A DNA stretch of 64,000 nucleotides, taken from NCBI RefSeq assembly GCF_029892425.1, contig NZ_JARXWB010000005.1, forward strand, positions 248,001 through 312,000. The letters run 5' to 3'. Position 1 is the stretch's first letter, and each line of letters starts with the position of its first letter. A program made the position numbers and the translations under genes. The notes under the pieces were generated by a model. It saw nothing but the letters and a program-made list of their open reading frames with translations. It had not been told where the DNA came from and did not search any database. Shown one piece after another: positions 1 to 8,392 of the stretch. The stretch comes from Bradyrhizobium sp. BR13661 (GTDB lineage: Bacteria; Pseudomonadota; Alphaproteobacteria; Rhizobiales; Xanthobacteraceae).

Positions 1-202
1 TGCCCTCGATGCGGATCTCGCCACCGGGATCGGGCCGGTAGGCGCCCGACAGGATTTTCATCAGGGTCGATTTGCCGGCGCCGTTCTCACCCATCAAGGC
101 ATGGATTTCTCCGGCGTAAACCGTCAGGTCGACCGCACGCAGCGCCTTGATGCCGAAGAAAGATTTTGAGACTCCCCGCATCTGGAGGATCGGCTCGTTC
201 AT
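1..202 (-). CDS. Sugar ABC transporter ATP-binding protein, N-terminal part (runs off the window)
   Basis: The reverse strand encodes a protein beginning [17 protein letters not shown], with a Walker A motif GENGAGKST at about residues 40-48. This is the first ATP-binding cassette of the RbsA/XylG/MglA family, which has two cassettes in tandem and powers uptake of monosaccharides. A GGGAGG ribosome site precedes the ATG. Only about 67 codons lie in the window, so the second cassette cannot be seen. It follows xylB on the same strand with a 124-nt gap, so a pentose such as xylose is the likely substrate; that is inferred from context. Confidence 0.88.
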   Translation of the reverse strand, partial: MNEPILQMRGVSKSFFGIKALRAVDLTVYAGEIHALMGENGAGKSTLMKILSGAYRPDPGGEIRIEG

Positions 203-326
203 CGTGCCTCCCGGCGCACAATGCGTTTCCTGTCCGCGTTTCGTTTCGAGCGCGGTTCGCCCATTAAACAAAAGGCCATCGCCCAGGGCAACAGCGAACA
301 GGGAGAAATGCGCAACCAAGGCGATG

Positions 327-1772
327 CTAGTGGCGCGGCCGATACAGTTCGCGCCAGGCGGGAAGCCGTTCGGCATAGGATTCGACCAGCGCGCGATCCG
401 GCTGGAATGTCTCGACGCGTTGCGGTGGCGTGCAGACGGCTTCGATTGCCTCGCCGGTGACAGCAAGCCGCCCCAATCTTGCCGCACCGAATGCCGCTCC
501 AGTCTCTCCCTCGGCGAAGCGATGAATGGGAACATCGAGAATGTTTGCCAGTACCGACAACCAGAACCGGGATCGCGAACCGCCGCCGATCACATCGGCT
601 TCCCTCACCGCAATGCCGGCATCGCCGAGCGCGTCGCGGCAATCGGCCAGCGCGAAGGCAACGCCTTCGAGCACGGCCTGCACGATCGCCGTGCGGTCGG
701 TGCCGTGACTGAGACCGTCGAGCATGCCGCGCACAACGGGATCGTCGTGCGGCGTCCGCTCGCCGGCGAGGTAAGGCAGGAAACTGACGGGAGAAGGAGC
801 CTGCGGCCGCGACCCCAGCGGCGCCAGCAGCTCGGCTTCAGTGACACCGAACAGGCGCGCGGCCCAAGCCAGACACGACGCTGCCGAGAGGATCGCGCCG
901 GCCTGAATCCACATGCCGGGAATGGCATGGCAGAAGGTGTGAACCACGCGGTCCGGATTGGCGGCGATATGGTCTGATGGCGTCAGCAGGGCACCTGAGG
1001 TTCCCAGCGAGATGAACGCGGTTCCCGGCGCGATCGCGCCGATGCCGATGGCGCCCGCCGGATTGTCGCCGGCGCCGCCCGCGATCATTGGGTGCCTCGC
1101 CATGCCCCAACGCTGCGCGAACTCGGCGCGCAACCTTGCGGTGGGCGCGCATCCCTCGACCAGGCGCGGCATGTGCGTGCGCGACAGGCCGGTCGCGGCC
1201 AATGCCGCATCCGACCAGTCTCGCCGCGCCGCGTCGAGCCAGAGCGATCCCGACGCGTCCGAGACGTCCTCGATCGCCTCGCCCGACAGCACCAGGCGCA
1301 GATAGGCCTTGGGCAGCAGGACGCGTTTGGTGGCCGCAAAGATCTCAGGCTCGTGCTTTGCGATCCAGAGCAGCTTTGGCGCCGCAAAGCCTGGCATCGC
1401 CTTGTTGCCTGTTACCGCGCGCAAGGCGGGCCAGCGCTGCTCCAGGATGCGGCACTCCGCGGCGGAACGCCCGTCGTTCCAGAGGATGCAAGGCCGCAAT
1501 GGCTTGTCGTTCGCATCGAGCAGCGTGGGACCATGCATCTGGCCAGACAGGCCGATGCCCTCGACCGCCGCCAGCTCTCGTCCATGCGAGGCCTTCAAGG
1601 CGTCCAGCGTGGCAAAGGTCGCCTCAATCCACTGCGCCGGGTCCTGCTCGTAAAAACCTTGATGCGGCGAGTCGATCGTCAGCGTCCGGCTCACGCTCGC
1701 AATCACGCGCTGGGCGCCGTCGACGAGAACGGTCTTGACCGCGGAGGTGCCGAGATCGATGCCGAGATACAT
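327..1772 (-). CDS. xylB: Xylulokinase
   Basis: The 481-residue protein is a complete FGGY-family sugar kinase that phosphorylates D-xylulose to xylulose 5-phosphate in the cytoplasm. The N-terminal phosphate-binding segment [13 protein letters not shown] is at residues 5-17, and the xylulokinase-like GLSGQMHG follows near residue 73. The C-terminal half carries [14 protein letters not shown] and a Gly-rich GGGSRSRFW stretch typical of the ATP site. Length matches the family. The gene is read towards the sugar ABC ATPase downstream, which supports a pentose catabolic operon. A related FGGY kinase specificity cannot be excluded from sequence alone. Confidence 0.9.
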   Translation of the reverse strand: MYLGIDLGTSAVKTVLVDGAQRVIASVSRTLTIDSPHQGFYEQDPAQWIEATFATLDALKASHGRELAAVEGIGLSGQMHGPTLLDANDKPLRPCILWNDGRSAAECRILEQRWPALRAVTGNKAMPGFAAPKLLWIAKHEPEIFAATKRVLLPKAYLRLVLSGEAIEDVSDASGSLWLDAARRDWSDAALAATGLSRTHMPRLVEGCAPTARLRAEFAQRWGMARHPMIAGGAGDNPAGAIGIGAIAPGTAFISLGTSGALLTPSDHIAANPDRVVHTFCHAIPGMWIQAGAILSAASCLAWAARLFGVTEAELLAPLGSRPQAPSPVSFLPYLAGERTPHDDPVVRGMLDGLSHGTDRTAIVQAVLEGVAFALADCRDALGDAGIAVREADVIGGGSRSRFWLSVLANILDVPIHRFAEGETGAAFGAARLGRLAVTGEAIEAVCTPPQRVETFQPDRALVESYAERLPAWRELYRPRH

Positions 1773-1994
1773 GGATGCTCAAAAATTGCTGACGTCTGGA
1801 TGGACGACGCGGCGTCGGCTGGTCCGATCTCAATCCAACCAGCTGGGTCGCGTCAAGTCTGCGGCGCCAGTTGCGCGCATGGGCATGCGACATGCAGATA
1901 GTCAACAAAGTGCGAATGTGATTATATAACTTCCGCGATAGATACGGAGTGAGCTCAACCGGCGAGTTTTCGCCGTATGATGCAGGGTCAGAAA

Positions 1995-2738
1995 ATGAGA
2001 CGACTGCTTATTTTCGCGCTCGTTTTTCCGATGATATTTTGCATATTTGTCGGCTCCCTTCATGCGCAAGACGAGCAATGCCGCACGAACCCGACGCCAC
2101 AGTGCCAGTGTGCATGCCGGGACGTGCGCTCCGTTGTATCGTTTGCGCCGCGCGGAACGTGTCGGATCATCGAGCCGGGCGGAGGCGCCTGCCAGCTTCG
2201 TTGGTTCGACGCCGCACGCCCCAAGGACGAAAAAGTGCTCGACCCGAATGCAGCTGCGGGGCCATATCGTCAATTTCTGGATCGGGTGCGCAGCGGCAAC
2301 CTGCCGACGAAAGCGCGCGACATATCGTTTCTCCGCGTCGAGTTGCTCGAAGAAAAAGTGAAGGGCCGTGGAATTGAATTGCCGCCCGGATCTACTCCGA
2401 CCGAGACGGCCGCGGCCTATCTGTCCCTCGATCCGAATGAGCTCGAACCAGAACCGTTGCTCGTCGCCCTGTTGATCCTGTTGGGACCTGGGGTGTCCGC
2501 CGCCACAAACGACGAAGTCGCTGCGGCGCTGGTCGATTATCTCGCGAACGAGCCCAAGATCATTCTCGGTCGATTGCAGTCCGAAAGGCCTGAAATCGTT
2601 TCAGTCAGGACCGGCTCACTCGAGTTCAGGGATGAGAGCGCACGCGGCTGCCTTGAGTTGGTCATCAGCGGCTCTCGACCGGTCACTTTGATGGTCAAGT
2701 CGCCCCGGGCAGCAGGTAGAAGCCGATGCCGCGAATAG
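1995..2738 (+). CDS. Secreted Cys-rich hypothetical protein
   Basis: I do not recognise this 247-residue protein. The start was placed at MRRLLIFALVF, which begins a classical signal peptide cut after SLHAQ; an in-frame ATGATG lies 18 nt upstream. The mature N-terminus is rich in cysteines (about six within 45 residues), suggesting disulphides in the periplasm. The gene ends inside the next gene: the 13-bp overlap indicates translational coupling to the lipase-like hydrolase. G+C is visibly lower than in most of the window, which fits recent acquisition. Confidence 0.72.
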   Translation: MRRLLIFALVFPMIFCIFVGSLHAQDEQCRTNPTPQCQCACRDVRSVVSFAPRGTCRIIEPGGGACQLRWFDAARPKDEKVLDPNAAAGPYRQFLDRVRSGNLPTKARDISFLRVELLEEKVKGRGIELPPGSTPTETAAAYLSLDPNELEPEPLLVALLILLGPGVSAATNDEVAAALVDYLANEPKIILGRLQSERPEIVSVRTGSLEFRDESARGCLELVISGSRPVTLMVKSPRAAGRSRCRE

Positions 2739-4063
2739 GATTCCTGATCTTCCTACTCCTCGCAACGATAGGCCAAGCCGCTGCGATCGGGGTCGAGACC
2801 ATTCGCAAACATCCGCAAGGCACCGATGTTGCCTTGATATTCGTACACGGACTTGGCGGCGGTCCTTGCTCAACTTTCGAAAGCGCCGTGGCGAATGCCA
2901 ATGACGGCGATCGAACCTTCGAATGCCCGCGCTATGAACCCGGCAAGCGGCTGCTGAATGGAAAGCCGCCACTCAGCTGGTTCACGATTTTCGAGCGCGA
3001 TCGCGCAAATCCGCTGCCCGGCGGTCGGACGCTCGGGGACGTCGACCTGTACACGGTTAGCTATATGGATGCGGCTCCGGCGACGATTTCGGCAACAGGA
3101 ATCGGCGAGTCGCTTGCACACAATCCCGAGTTTCTTCGTATCCTGGATGAATACAACAACGTCCTGTTCGTGGCTCATAGTCTCGGCGGTATTGTTCTGC
3201 GGCGCGCGATCGTACGTTTGCAGTTGAACGGAGAACAGGCGCGTCTCGACCGGATCATTGGCGTCGGTCTTCTCGGTTCGCCCTCTGAAGGCGCCCCTCT
3301 TGCCGACCTGGTCTCGGATTGGGGTTGCTGGGTTCCAGCCATCATGCGCAAGGTTTGCTGGGGCGAGTATGTCGCTCAGTGGTACGGCGCGGGCTGGCAT
3401 CAGATTGCCGACCTGAAAACACTCGATGGCCATAATCACCTTTTGGAGGGTCTGCAGACTGACTGGGGCACCGTGGTCAAGAAGCGTCAGGGAAAATCGC
3501 TTCTGGTCTCATGTGCGTATGAAACTGTTCCGCAAATCCCGACGCTTAAATTGTCGGTTGTCGAGCGCATCTATACCCACACGGCGGGATGCTTCGAGCA
3601 GGAGGCGATCACCCAGAATCATACTGATTTGAGTAAACCGGTGGACGTTGAAGACAATCGGCATCAGTGGTTGCGCCGGACGATCTTCGATGCACTTCAG
3701 GCCGTCGAAGACAACAAAGTCCGCACCTGGTCGCCAAGTGAGCCTCTCGGCGAGCTGATCGACCACATTCAGAGCGACGCCCATCAGCCACGTCTGCCCG
3801 GCGCCTTGGGAGAAAGCGTGCGGGTGCGATCCGAATCCGAGGCTGAAGTCAATGCACTTCGCCTGAAGCCGGATAGTCGCAATCATGGCGGCCCGACCTG
3901 GGGAGCTCTCTTGAAGTCGATTGCGGCCTCAAATTCTTGCTTGAAAGTCCAATCCGACCGTCGTCGCCGGGAATTTGAGGTATGGACTGAGAGGGCAGTG
4001 GCGTGCCCAACTTCAAATGAACGAAGTCCGATCTTTGCCTGCGATCCGCGGTTTTGTCCTTGA
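2726..4063 (+). CDS. Exported alpha/beta hydrolase (lipase/esterase-like)
   Basis: The 445-residue protein starts with a signal peptide (GFLIFLLLATIGQAAA). It has an oxyanion-hole type HGLGGG near residue 39 and a nucleophile elbow AHSLGG near residue 152, so Ser of that motif is the probable nucleophile. The fold resembles the DUF676/PGAP1-like serine esterases. The last 110 residues form an extension outside the hydrolase core. AGGTAGAA precedes the ATG, and the gene overlaps its upstream partner by 13 bp. In positions 3541-3660 I count 62 G+C of 120, well below the neighbours. Substrate unknown. Confidence 0.78.
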   Translation: MPRIGFLIFLLLATIGQAAAIGVETIRKHPQGTDVALIFVHGLGGGPCSTFESAVANANDGDRTFECPRYEPGKRLLNGKPPLSWFTIFERDRANPLPGGRTLGDVDLYTVSYMDAAPATISATGIGESLAHNPEFLRILDEYNNVLFVAHSLGGIVLRRAIVRLQLNGEQARLDRIIGVGLLGSPSEGAPLADLVSDWGCWVPAIMRKVCWGEYVAQWYGAGWHQIADLKTLDGHNHLLEGLQTDWGTVVKKRQGKSLLVSCAYETVPQIPTLKLSVVERIYTHTAGCFEQEAITQNHTDLSKPVDVEDNRHQWLRRTIFDALQAVEDNKVRTWSPSEPLGELIDHIQSDAHQPRLPGALGESVRVRSESEAEVNALRLKPDSRNHGGPTWGALLKSIAASNSCLKVQSDRRRREFEVWTERAVACPTSNERSPIFACDPRFCP

Positions 4064-4147
4064 CGTCGCGATAGACGAGATCGGGTCGCCAAATCGCGGC
4101 GCGCTCCGCGGCGATACAAAAAATCGCAGAGCGCCGCCGAAAGCCAT

Positions 4148-4221
4148 TGGAGCGGGTGAAGGGAATCGAACCCTCGTATTCAGCTTGGAAGGCTGCTGCT
4201 CTACCATTGAGCTACACCCGC
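4148..4221 (-). tRNA. tRNA-Gly (anticodon TCC), CCA encoded
   Basis: Read on the minus strand the gene begins GCGGGTGTAGCTCAATGG. It has a 7-bp acceptor stem closing with CACCCGC, an anticodon loop CTTCCAA giving anticodon TCC, and a T-arm GGTTCGATTCC. The discriminator T is followed by an encoded CCA at 4148-4150. Length is 74 nt including CCA. The 3' end faces the low-G+C gene pair at 1995-4063. Confidence 0.96.
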
Positions 4222-4334
4222 GACAGGGGCTCCCTAACACGGCCGGGCGGCGGTCTCAACTGCTCTGGGGGCGGCTATCGGGCAGGTTTTCCCGGTTGCG
4301 AACAGGGTCAGTTCCCTCCGCTTTTGCCGGCCCC

Positions 4335-4363
4335 TTAACAGCGGCGGCCTTCCGGCCTATATT
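4335..4363 (+). promoter_or_regulatory. Promoter of rreB
   Basis: TTAACA at 4335-4340 and TATATT at 4358-4363 are separated by exactly 17 nt, close to the housekeeping sigma consensus. Transcription would begin near 4371, which with the terminator at 4504-4537 gives an RNA of about 165 nt, the length I recall as reported for rreB mRNA. Confidence 0.8.
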
Positions 4364-4382
4364 CAGGTCTCCCGCAATCAAC

Positions 4383-4399
4383 GAAAGGAGGTGATCCAG
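4383..4399 (+). promoter_or_regulatory. Extended 17-nt Shine-Dalgarno sequence of rreB
   Basis: GAAAGGAGGTGATCCAG is the exact reverse complement of the 3' end of alphaproteobacterial 16S rRNA (CTGGATCACCTCCTTTC), and its last G is the first base of the GTG start codon. Ordinary ribosome sites pair over 4-7 nt. Pairing over 17 nt should hold the 30S subunit on the message. Confidence 0.92.
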
Positions 4400-4443
4400 T
4401 GTCTTTTACCAAGCGCTGTCACCTCGCTGGGATCGCCCGCTAA
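4399..4443 (+). CDS. rreB: RreB 14-residue peptide on a small ribosome-bound mRNA
   Basis: A GTG-started ORF encodes MSFTKRCHLAGIAR (GTG read as Met) and ends in TAA. It is far too short for normal gene finding. The surrounding transcription unit is complete: promoter 4335-4363, 17-nt Shine-Dalgarno 4383-4399, ORF, and terminator 4504-4537. These features match rreB (ribosome-regulated expression in Bradyrhizobiaceae), described in Bradyrhizobium as a conserved 165-nt mRNA with a 14-residue ORF, GTG start and 17-nt SD that binds 30S subunits and is weakly translated. The identification is from memory of that report. Inside the ORF, TCACCTC (4419-4425) can pair with GAGGTGA of the SD (4388-4394), so the site may also be self-sequestered. 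Confidence 0.9.
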   Translation: MSFTKRCHLAGIAR

Positions 4444-4503
4444 GCTCTCAATAGGACTTGGCATCGGGGCGCTCTCAGCCCTGGACCAGCGAGCAAGAAA
4501 TCG

Positions 4504-4537
4504 GGCGCGACGGGGTCTCCCCGCCGCGCCTTTTCTT
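4504..4537 (+). terminator. Rho-independent terminator of rreB
   Basis: GGCGCG-A-CGGGG pairs with CCCCG-C-CGCGCC around a TCT loop (4504-4530), followed by TTTTCTT. The hairpin is very G+C rich and lies 60 nt after the rreB stop codon. Confidence 0.85.
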
Positions 4538-4588
4538 CGGATTTGCCTCATTCGGGATTTGCCTTAAGGGGGTGAAGCGGGCCCCCGT

Positions 4589-4792
4589 TCAGAGCGTGCG
4601 AAGGCGCTCGCGCACCGCCACCGCAGCGATCAGCAGGCCGATGCACCAGGCTACGGCAGCCCGAGGAGGTTCGTCGCCGTGCAATACCGTGAAGATGCTA
4701 AAGACCACGCAGGGCCCGATGGCGTTGCTGTTCCGGCTCACGAGTGAGAGCAGGAACGGCAGCGCAGCGATCGTGATTTGCAGGCCGCCCAT
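4589..4792 (-). CDS. Possible small membrane protein
   Basis: A 67-residue reading frame starting MGGLQITIAALPFLLSLV has two hydrophobic stretches (about residues 5-20 and 46-59) separated by a polar linker. It sits 27 nt downstream of the next small gene on the same strand. No strong ribosome site precedes the ATG, and I do not recognise the sequence, so it may be a chance open frame. Confidence 0.35.
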   Translation of the reverse strand: MGGLQITIAALPFLLSLVSRNSNAIGPCVVFSIFTVLHGDEPPRAAVAWCIGLLIAAVAVRERLRTL

Positions 4793-4819
4793 GGTTGTGC
4801 GCCGCTTGGCTCAGCAAGC

Positions 4820-5005
4820 TTAGAATCCGAAGATGGCGAGCACAGACGGACGCTTGCCGCGGCGCGTTTCGATCATGCGCTCGCCACCGCTCTCGTCAGA
4901 GCTACCGTAATAGCGGTGATGGCCGGCCTGGTCGTGCAGATCCGCAGGCTCCGACTTGCCCGCCCGCCGCGCGTCGCAGATGATCTTGATGGTCTGACCC
5001 GACAT
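4820..5005 (-). CDS. Small conserved-type hypothetical protein
   Basis: This 61-residue polar protein starts MSGQTIKIICDARRAGKSEP. The start was chosen because GGAGG lies 6 nt upstream of this ATG, whereas the longer frame from 5044 has none. It has no membrane segment or signal peptide and no motif I recognise. It is rich in Arg, Gly and Asp/Glu. It could share a transcript with the small membrane-like ORF downstream. Confidence 0.5.
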   Translation of the reverse strand: MSGQTIKIICDARRAGKSEPADLHDQAGHHRYYGSSDESGGERMIETRRGKRPSVLAIFGF

Positions 5006-5209
5006 TGCCGCCTCCGATAGTCCTTGATTGCTCTTGGTGGCCATCAGTCGCGTCGAATCTGGCCGGCGTTCACGCCGCTCCGCGGCAATCGGGTTTCAGA
5101 ATGGTTTCGTCAGCATCGCCGCGACGCAATATAGTGGGCCCGGCCATTGTCGGTTCCGGCGGCGGCCATACGTCCTTCGGGCTGTGCGCCCCAAAAAATT
5201 GAGGTGGAA

Positions 5210-5596
5210 ATGCTCTACGCAATCCTGGCCTACCACGTGGAAGACGAGCTCTTGGGTTGGACACCGCAGGAGGACGCTGCTGTGGTCGCCAAGGTCATCG
5301 AGGTCCAGGCGCCTTTGCGGGCCAGCGGACACCTTGGGCCGGCGGCCCGTCTGGACGATACGAAAAAGGCCCGCACGTTGCGTGGCCCCGGCGCGGGCAT
5401 CGTTCTGGACGGCCCATTTGCCGAGACCAAGGAGCAGTTGCTGGGCTTTCACCTCGTCAACTACGACACGGACGAGGAGGCGATCGCGGCGGCACGGAAG
5501 CTGCGCGAGGTCAATCCGAGTGCGGTCTACGAAATCCGCCCGGTCAAGCTTTACGTGCCGGCCGATGGGTTCGGCGCGACACGCACGGGCGCATAA
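5210..5596 (+). CDS. YCII-related (DGPF) domain protein
   Basis: A 128-residue cytoplasmic protein starting MLYAILAYHVEDE. The segment DGPFAETKEQLLGF near residue 65 is the hallmark of the DGPF/YCII-related family, small ferredoxin-fold proteins that often lie near ECF sigma factors; none is seen here. GAGGTGGAA directly precedes the ATG, so the longer frame from 5147 is not used. The biochemical role of this family is largely unknown. It is convergent with the channel-like gene at 5603, with only 6 nt between stops. Confidence 0.88.
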   Translation: MLYAILAYHVEDELLGWTPQEDAAVVAKVIEVQAPLRASGHLGPAARLDDTKKARTLRGPGAGIVLDGPFAETKEQLLGFHLVNYDTDEEAIAAARKLREVNPSAVYEIRPVKLYVPADGFGATRTGA

Positions 5597-5602
5597 CGAC
5601 AG

Positions 5603-6193
5603 TCATGCCTTCGTCTGGTCCGCCCTGAAGACGCGGCGGATCAGGAAGCCTCCAAAGGCCAGAAACCAGACAAACTGCGCCTTCTCGGGCGCCACGGCAG
5701 CCACAGCCGTTCCCAACGCCAAGACCAGCATCGGGAAGATCGCGCCCGCGATCTCGTGGCGCCGCGCGCCAGGCACGGCCAGCCACCACAGCCACGCATT
5801 GAAGCCTGAAATTGCGGTCAGATGCAGCCCGTACAGCACCGCGACGGCACTGCTGACACGATAATTGATGTACAGCCCGTTCGTGACCGGGAGCATGATG
5901 ATGGACAGCAGGAAGAACAGGTTGAGCAGCACGACCCCACGCCCCGCCTCGGGCTGCCGCACCAGCCGGCGGTGATGGCTGATCCAGAACACGCCGGCGA
6001 TGATGAAGCTGAGCGCGAGGCCGACAAGCTTGCCGGAATAGACGTCTCCGAGATCGCTCCAGGTCGGAACGCTGGCGAACGATCCCGCCTTCGGCAGATC
6101 GTAGGCGAGCAGCGTCATGGCGACACCAAAAATGGTGTTGCTCAGCGATTCCAGCCGGCGCATCTCGAAAAGGTCGGACGTGGGATCGGCCAT
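5603..6193 (-). CDS. TMEM175/DUF1211-family membrane protein
   Basis: The 196-residue protein begins MADPTSDLFEMRRLESLSN and has about six hydrophobic segments, the usual bacterial half-channel size. The family forms potassium channels in the inner membrane, with the signature RxxxFSD in the first helix. Here that position reads RLESLSN, so both the Phe and the Asp are replaced. The start at 6193 has GGAAGGG upstream; the long open frame continuing to 6805 is antisense to the helicase and has no membrane character. It is divergent from the helicase gene. Confidence 0.8.
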   Translation of the reverse strand: MADPTSDLFEMRRLESLSNTIFGVAMTLLAYDLPKAGSFASVPTWSDLGDVYSGKLVGLALSFIIAGVFWISHHRRLVRQPEAGRGVVLLNLFFLLSIIMLPVTNGLYINYRVSSAVAVLYGLHLTAISGFNAWLWWLAVPGARRHEIAGAIFPMLVLALGTAVAAVAPEKAQFVWFLAFGGFLIRRVFRADQTKA

Positions 6194-6320
6194 CTCTGCG
6201 GACCCTTCCGGGCTGGAACCTGGGCTGTCCCCCTCCCCTAAATCCTCAGGCGACTTTCGTCCAGCCGCATTGCGATTCGCCCGGGGATCGTTGATTCTGC
6301 CGGCTTCATCGGGGCGATTC

Positions 6321-8378
6321 GTGACGTCATATCTGGACACGCTCAATGCGGAGCAGCGCCGCGCCGTAGAGCATGGCGTGGCCGACGGCGCGACCGTGGG
6401 GGCTCCCCTGCTCGTCATTGCCGGTGCCGGTTCCGGCAAGACCAATACGCTCGCCCACCGCGTTGCCCATCTGATCGTCGCAGGCGCCGACCCGCGCCGT
6501 ATCCTGTTGATGACATTCTCCCGCCGCGCCGCCGCCGAGATGGCCGGCCGCGTCGAAAGGATCGCCCGAAAAGTGCTGGGCGAGAACAATGCCGCGATCA
6601 TGCGCGATGCGCTGACCTGGGCCGGCACCTTCCACGGCATCGGCGCGCGTCTCCTGCGCGAATATGCCGAGCGGATCGGCGTCGATCCCGCCTTCACCAT
6701 CCACGACCGCGAGGATTCCGCCGACCTGATGAACCTGGTCCGGCACGAGCGCGGGCTGTCGAAGACCGAGAGCCGCTTTCCAGCCAAGGGCACCTGCCTC
6801 TCCATCTATTCGCGCTGCGTCAATGCCGAGATGGAGATCGAGAGGGTGCTTGGCCAGCATTATCCCTGGTGCGCGGGCTGGGCCGCAGAGCTGAAGGCTC
6901 TGTTCGCAGCCTACGTCGAGGCCAAGCAGAGCCAGCACGTGCTCGATTACGACGATTTGCTGCTCTACTGGTCGCAGATGATGAGCGATGCGCTGATCGC
7001 CGAAGAGATCGGCGGCCGCTTCGATCACGTGCTGGTCGACGAATATCAGGACACCAACCGCCTGCAATCCTCGATCCTCCTGGCGCTCAAGCCGGACGGA
7101 CGCGGGCTCACCGTGGTCGGCGACGACGCGCAGTCGATCTATTCGTTTCGTGCTGCAACCGTGCGCAACATCTTGGACTTTCCGCAGAGTTTTTCGCCGC
7201 GCGCCGAGACGATCACGCTCGACCGCAACTATCGCTCGACGCAACCCGTGTTGGCAGCAGCCAACGGCGTCATTGGCCTCGCGCGCGAGCGCTTCACCAA
7301 GAATCTCTGGACCGACCGCACCTCCACGCAAAAACCGCAGCTCGTCACAGTCCATGACGAGGCCGACCAGGCGCGCTACATCGTCGAGCAGGTGCTGGCC
7401 AATCGCGAGCAAGGCGCGCTGCTCAAGCACCAGGCGGTGCTGTTCCGCACGTCGTCGCATTCGGGCCCGCTGGAGATCGAACTGACCCGCCGCAACATTC
7501 CGTTCGTGAAGTTCGGCGGGCTCAAATTCCTCGATGCCGCCCACGTCAAGGACGTGCTGGCGCTGCTGCGTTTCGCCGAGAACCCGCGCGACCGCGTCGC
7601 GGGTTTTCGCATCCTGCATCTGCTGCCGGGCATCGGGCCTGCCACCGCGCAGCGCGTGCTGGACCAGATGGCGGAGAGCCCCAATCCGCTGCACGCGCTC
7701 GCCCAGCTCCCGGTGCCACCGCGCACAGGCGATGACTGGAGCGCCTTCGTCCGCACCGTCGAAAATTTGCGCTATTCGGAATGGCCCGCCGATCTCGAAC
7801 GCGTCCGGCTCTGGTACGAGCCGCATCTCGATCGCATCCACGAGGATTCCGAGACGCGCCGCGCCGATCTGATGCAGCTCGAGCAGATCGCGAGCGGCTA
7901 TTCCTCGCGCGAAAAATTCCTGACCGAGCTCACGCTCGATCCGCCTGATGCGACCAGCGACAAATCAGGACCGCCATTGCGCGACGAGGATTATCTGATC
8001 CTCTCCACGATCCACTCGGCCAAGGGCCAGGAGTGGAAGTCGGTGTTCGTGCTCAACGTCGTCGACGGCTGCATGCCCTCCGATCTCGGCGCCGGCACCT
8101 CTGCCGAGCTCGAAGAGGAGCGCCGCCTGCTCTATGTCGCGATGACCCGCGCCAAGGACGATCTGCATCTCGTGGTGCCGCAGCGCTTCTTCGTCCACGG
8201 CCAGGCCGCCAAGGGCGACCGCCACGTCTACGCCTCGCGCACCCGCTTCATCCCGGAGCAGTTGGTCTATTTGTTCGAGCGCACCGCCTGGCCAAAAGCC
8301 GCTGCGGCCGGCGCGCGCGCCGCATCGCAGGGCCCGAAAATCGACATCGGCGCGCGGATGCGGGGGATGTGGCGGTAG
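6321..8378 (+). CDS. UvrD/Rep-family ATP-dependent DNA helicase
   Basis: The 685-residue protein is a superfamily 1A 3'-5' helicase. Visible motifs in order are Q-motif LNAEQRRAV, Walker A GAGSGKTNTL, motif Ia TFSRRAAAEM, Walker B VDEYQDTNRLQ, motif III GDDAQSIYSFRAA, motif IV DRNYRST, motif V STIHSAKGQEWKSVF and motif VI LLYVAMTRAKDDL. It probably acts in repair or removal of proteins from DNA. It is shorter than UvrD itself. The start is a GTG at 6321 after GGGGCG; the in-frame extension back to 6117 overlaps the divergent gene and looks non-coding. Confidence 0.93.
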   Translation: MTSYLDTLNAEQRRAVEHGVADGATVGAPLLVIAGAGSGKTNTLAHRVAHLIVAGADPRRILLMTFSRRAAAEMAGRVERIARKVLGENNAAIMRDALTWAGTFHGIGARLLREYAERIGVDPAFTIHDREDSADLMNLVRHERGLSKTESRFPAKGTCLSIYSRCVNAEMEIERVLGQHYPWCAGWAAELKALFAAYVEAKQSQHVLDYDDLLLYWSQMMSDALIAEEIGGRFDHVLVDEYQDTNRLQSSILLALKPDGRGLTVVGDDAQSIYSFRAATVRNILDFPQSFSPRAETITLDRNYRSTQPVLAAANGVIGLARERFTKNLWTDRTSTQKPQLVTVHDEADQARYIVEQVLANREQGALLKHQAVLFRTSSHSGPLEIELTRRNIPFVKFGGLKFLDAAHVKDVLALLRFAENPRDRVAGFRILHLLPGIGPATAQRVLDQMAESPNPLHALAQLPVPPRTGDDWSAFVRTVENLRYSEWPADLERVRLWYEPHLDRIHEDSETRRADLMQLEQIASGYSSREKFLTELTLDPPDATSDKSGPPLRDEDYLILSTIHSAKGQEWKSVFVLNVVDGCMPSDLGAGTSAELEEERRLLYVAMTRAKDDLHLVVPQRFFVHGQAAKGDRHVYASRTRFIPEQLVYLFERTAWPKAAAAGARAASQGPKIDIGARMRGMWR

Positions 8379-8392
8379 GCCAGCAGCCGAGT

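Noticed and set aside
1773..4221. A direct repeat of the tRNA-Gly 3' end that would mark an integrated island
   Set aside because: I looked for a second copy of the tRNA 3' sequence between 1773 and 4147 and found none, and there is no integrase gene.
4383..4399. Possible fragment of a 16S rRNA gene on the minus strand
   Set aside because: The match stops at 17 nt exactly at the GTG start and has a promoter, ORF and terminator around it, so it is the extended SD of rreB.
6327..7841. A 504-codon minus-strand frame opposite the helicase
   Set aside because: It is the antisense shadow of the helicase; all helicase motifs are on the plus strand.
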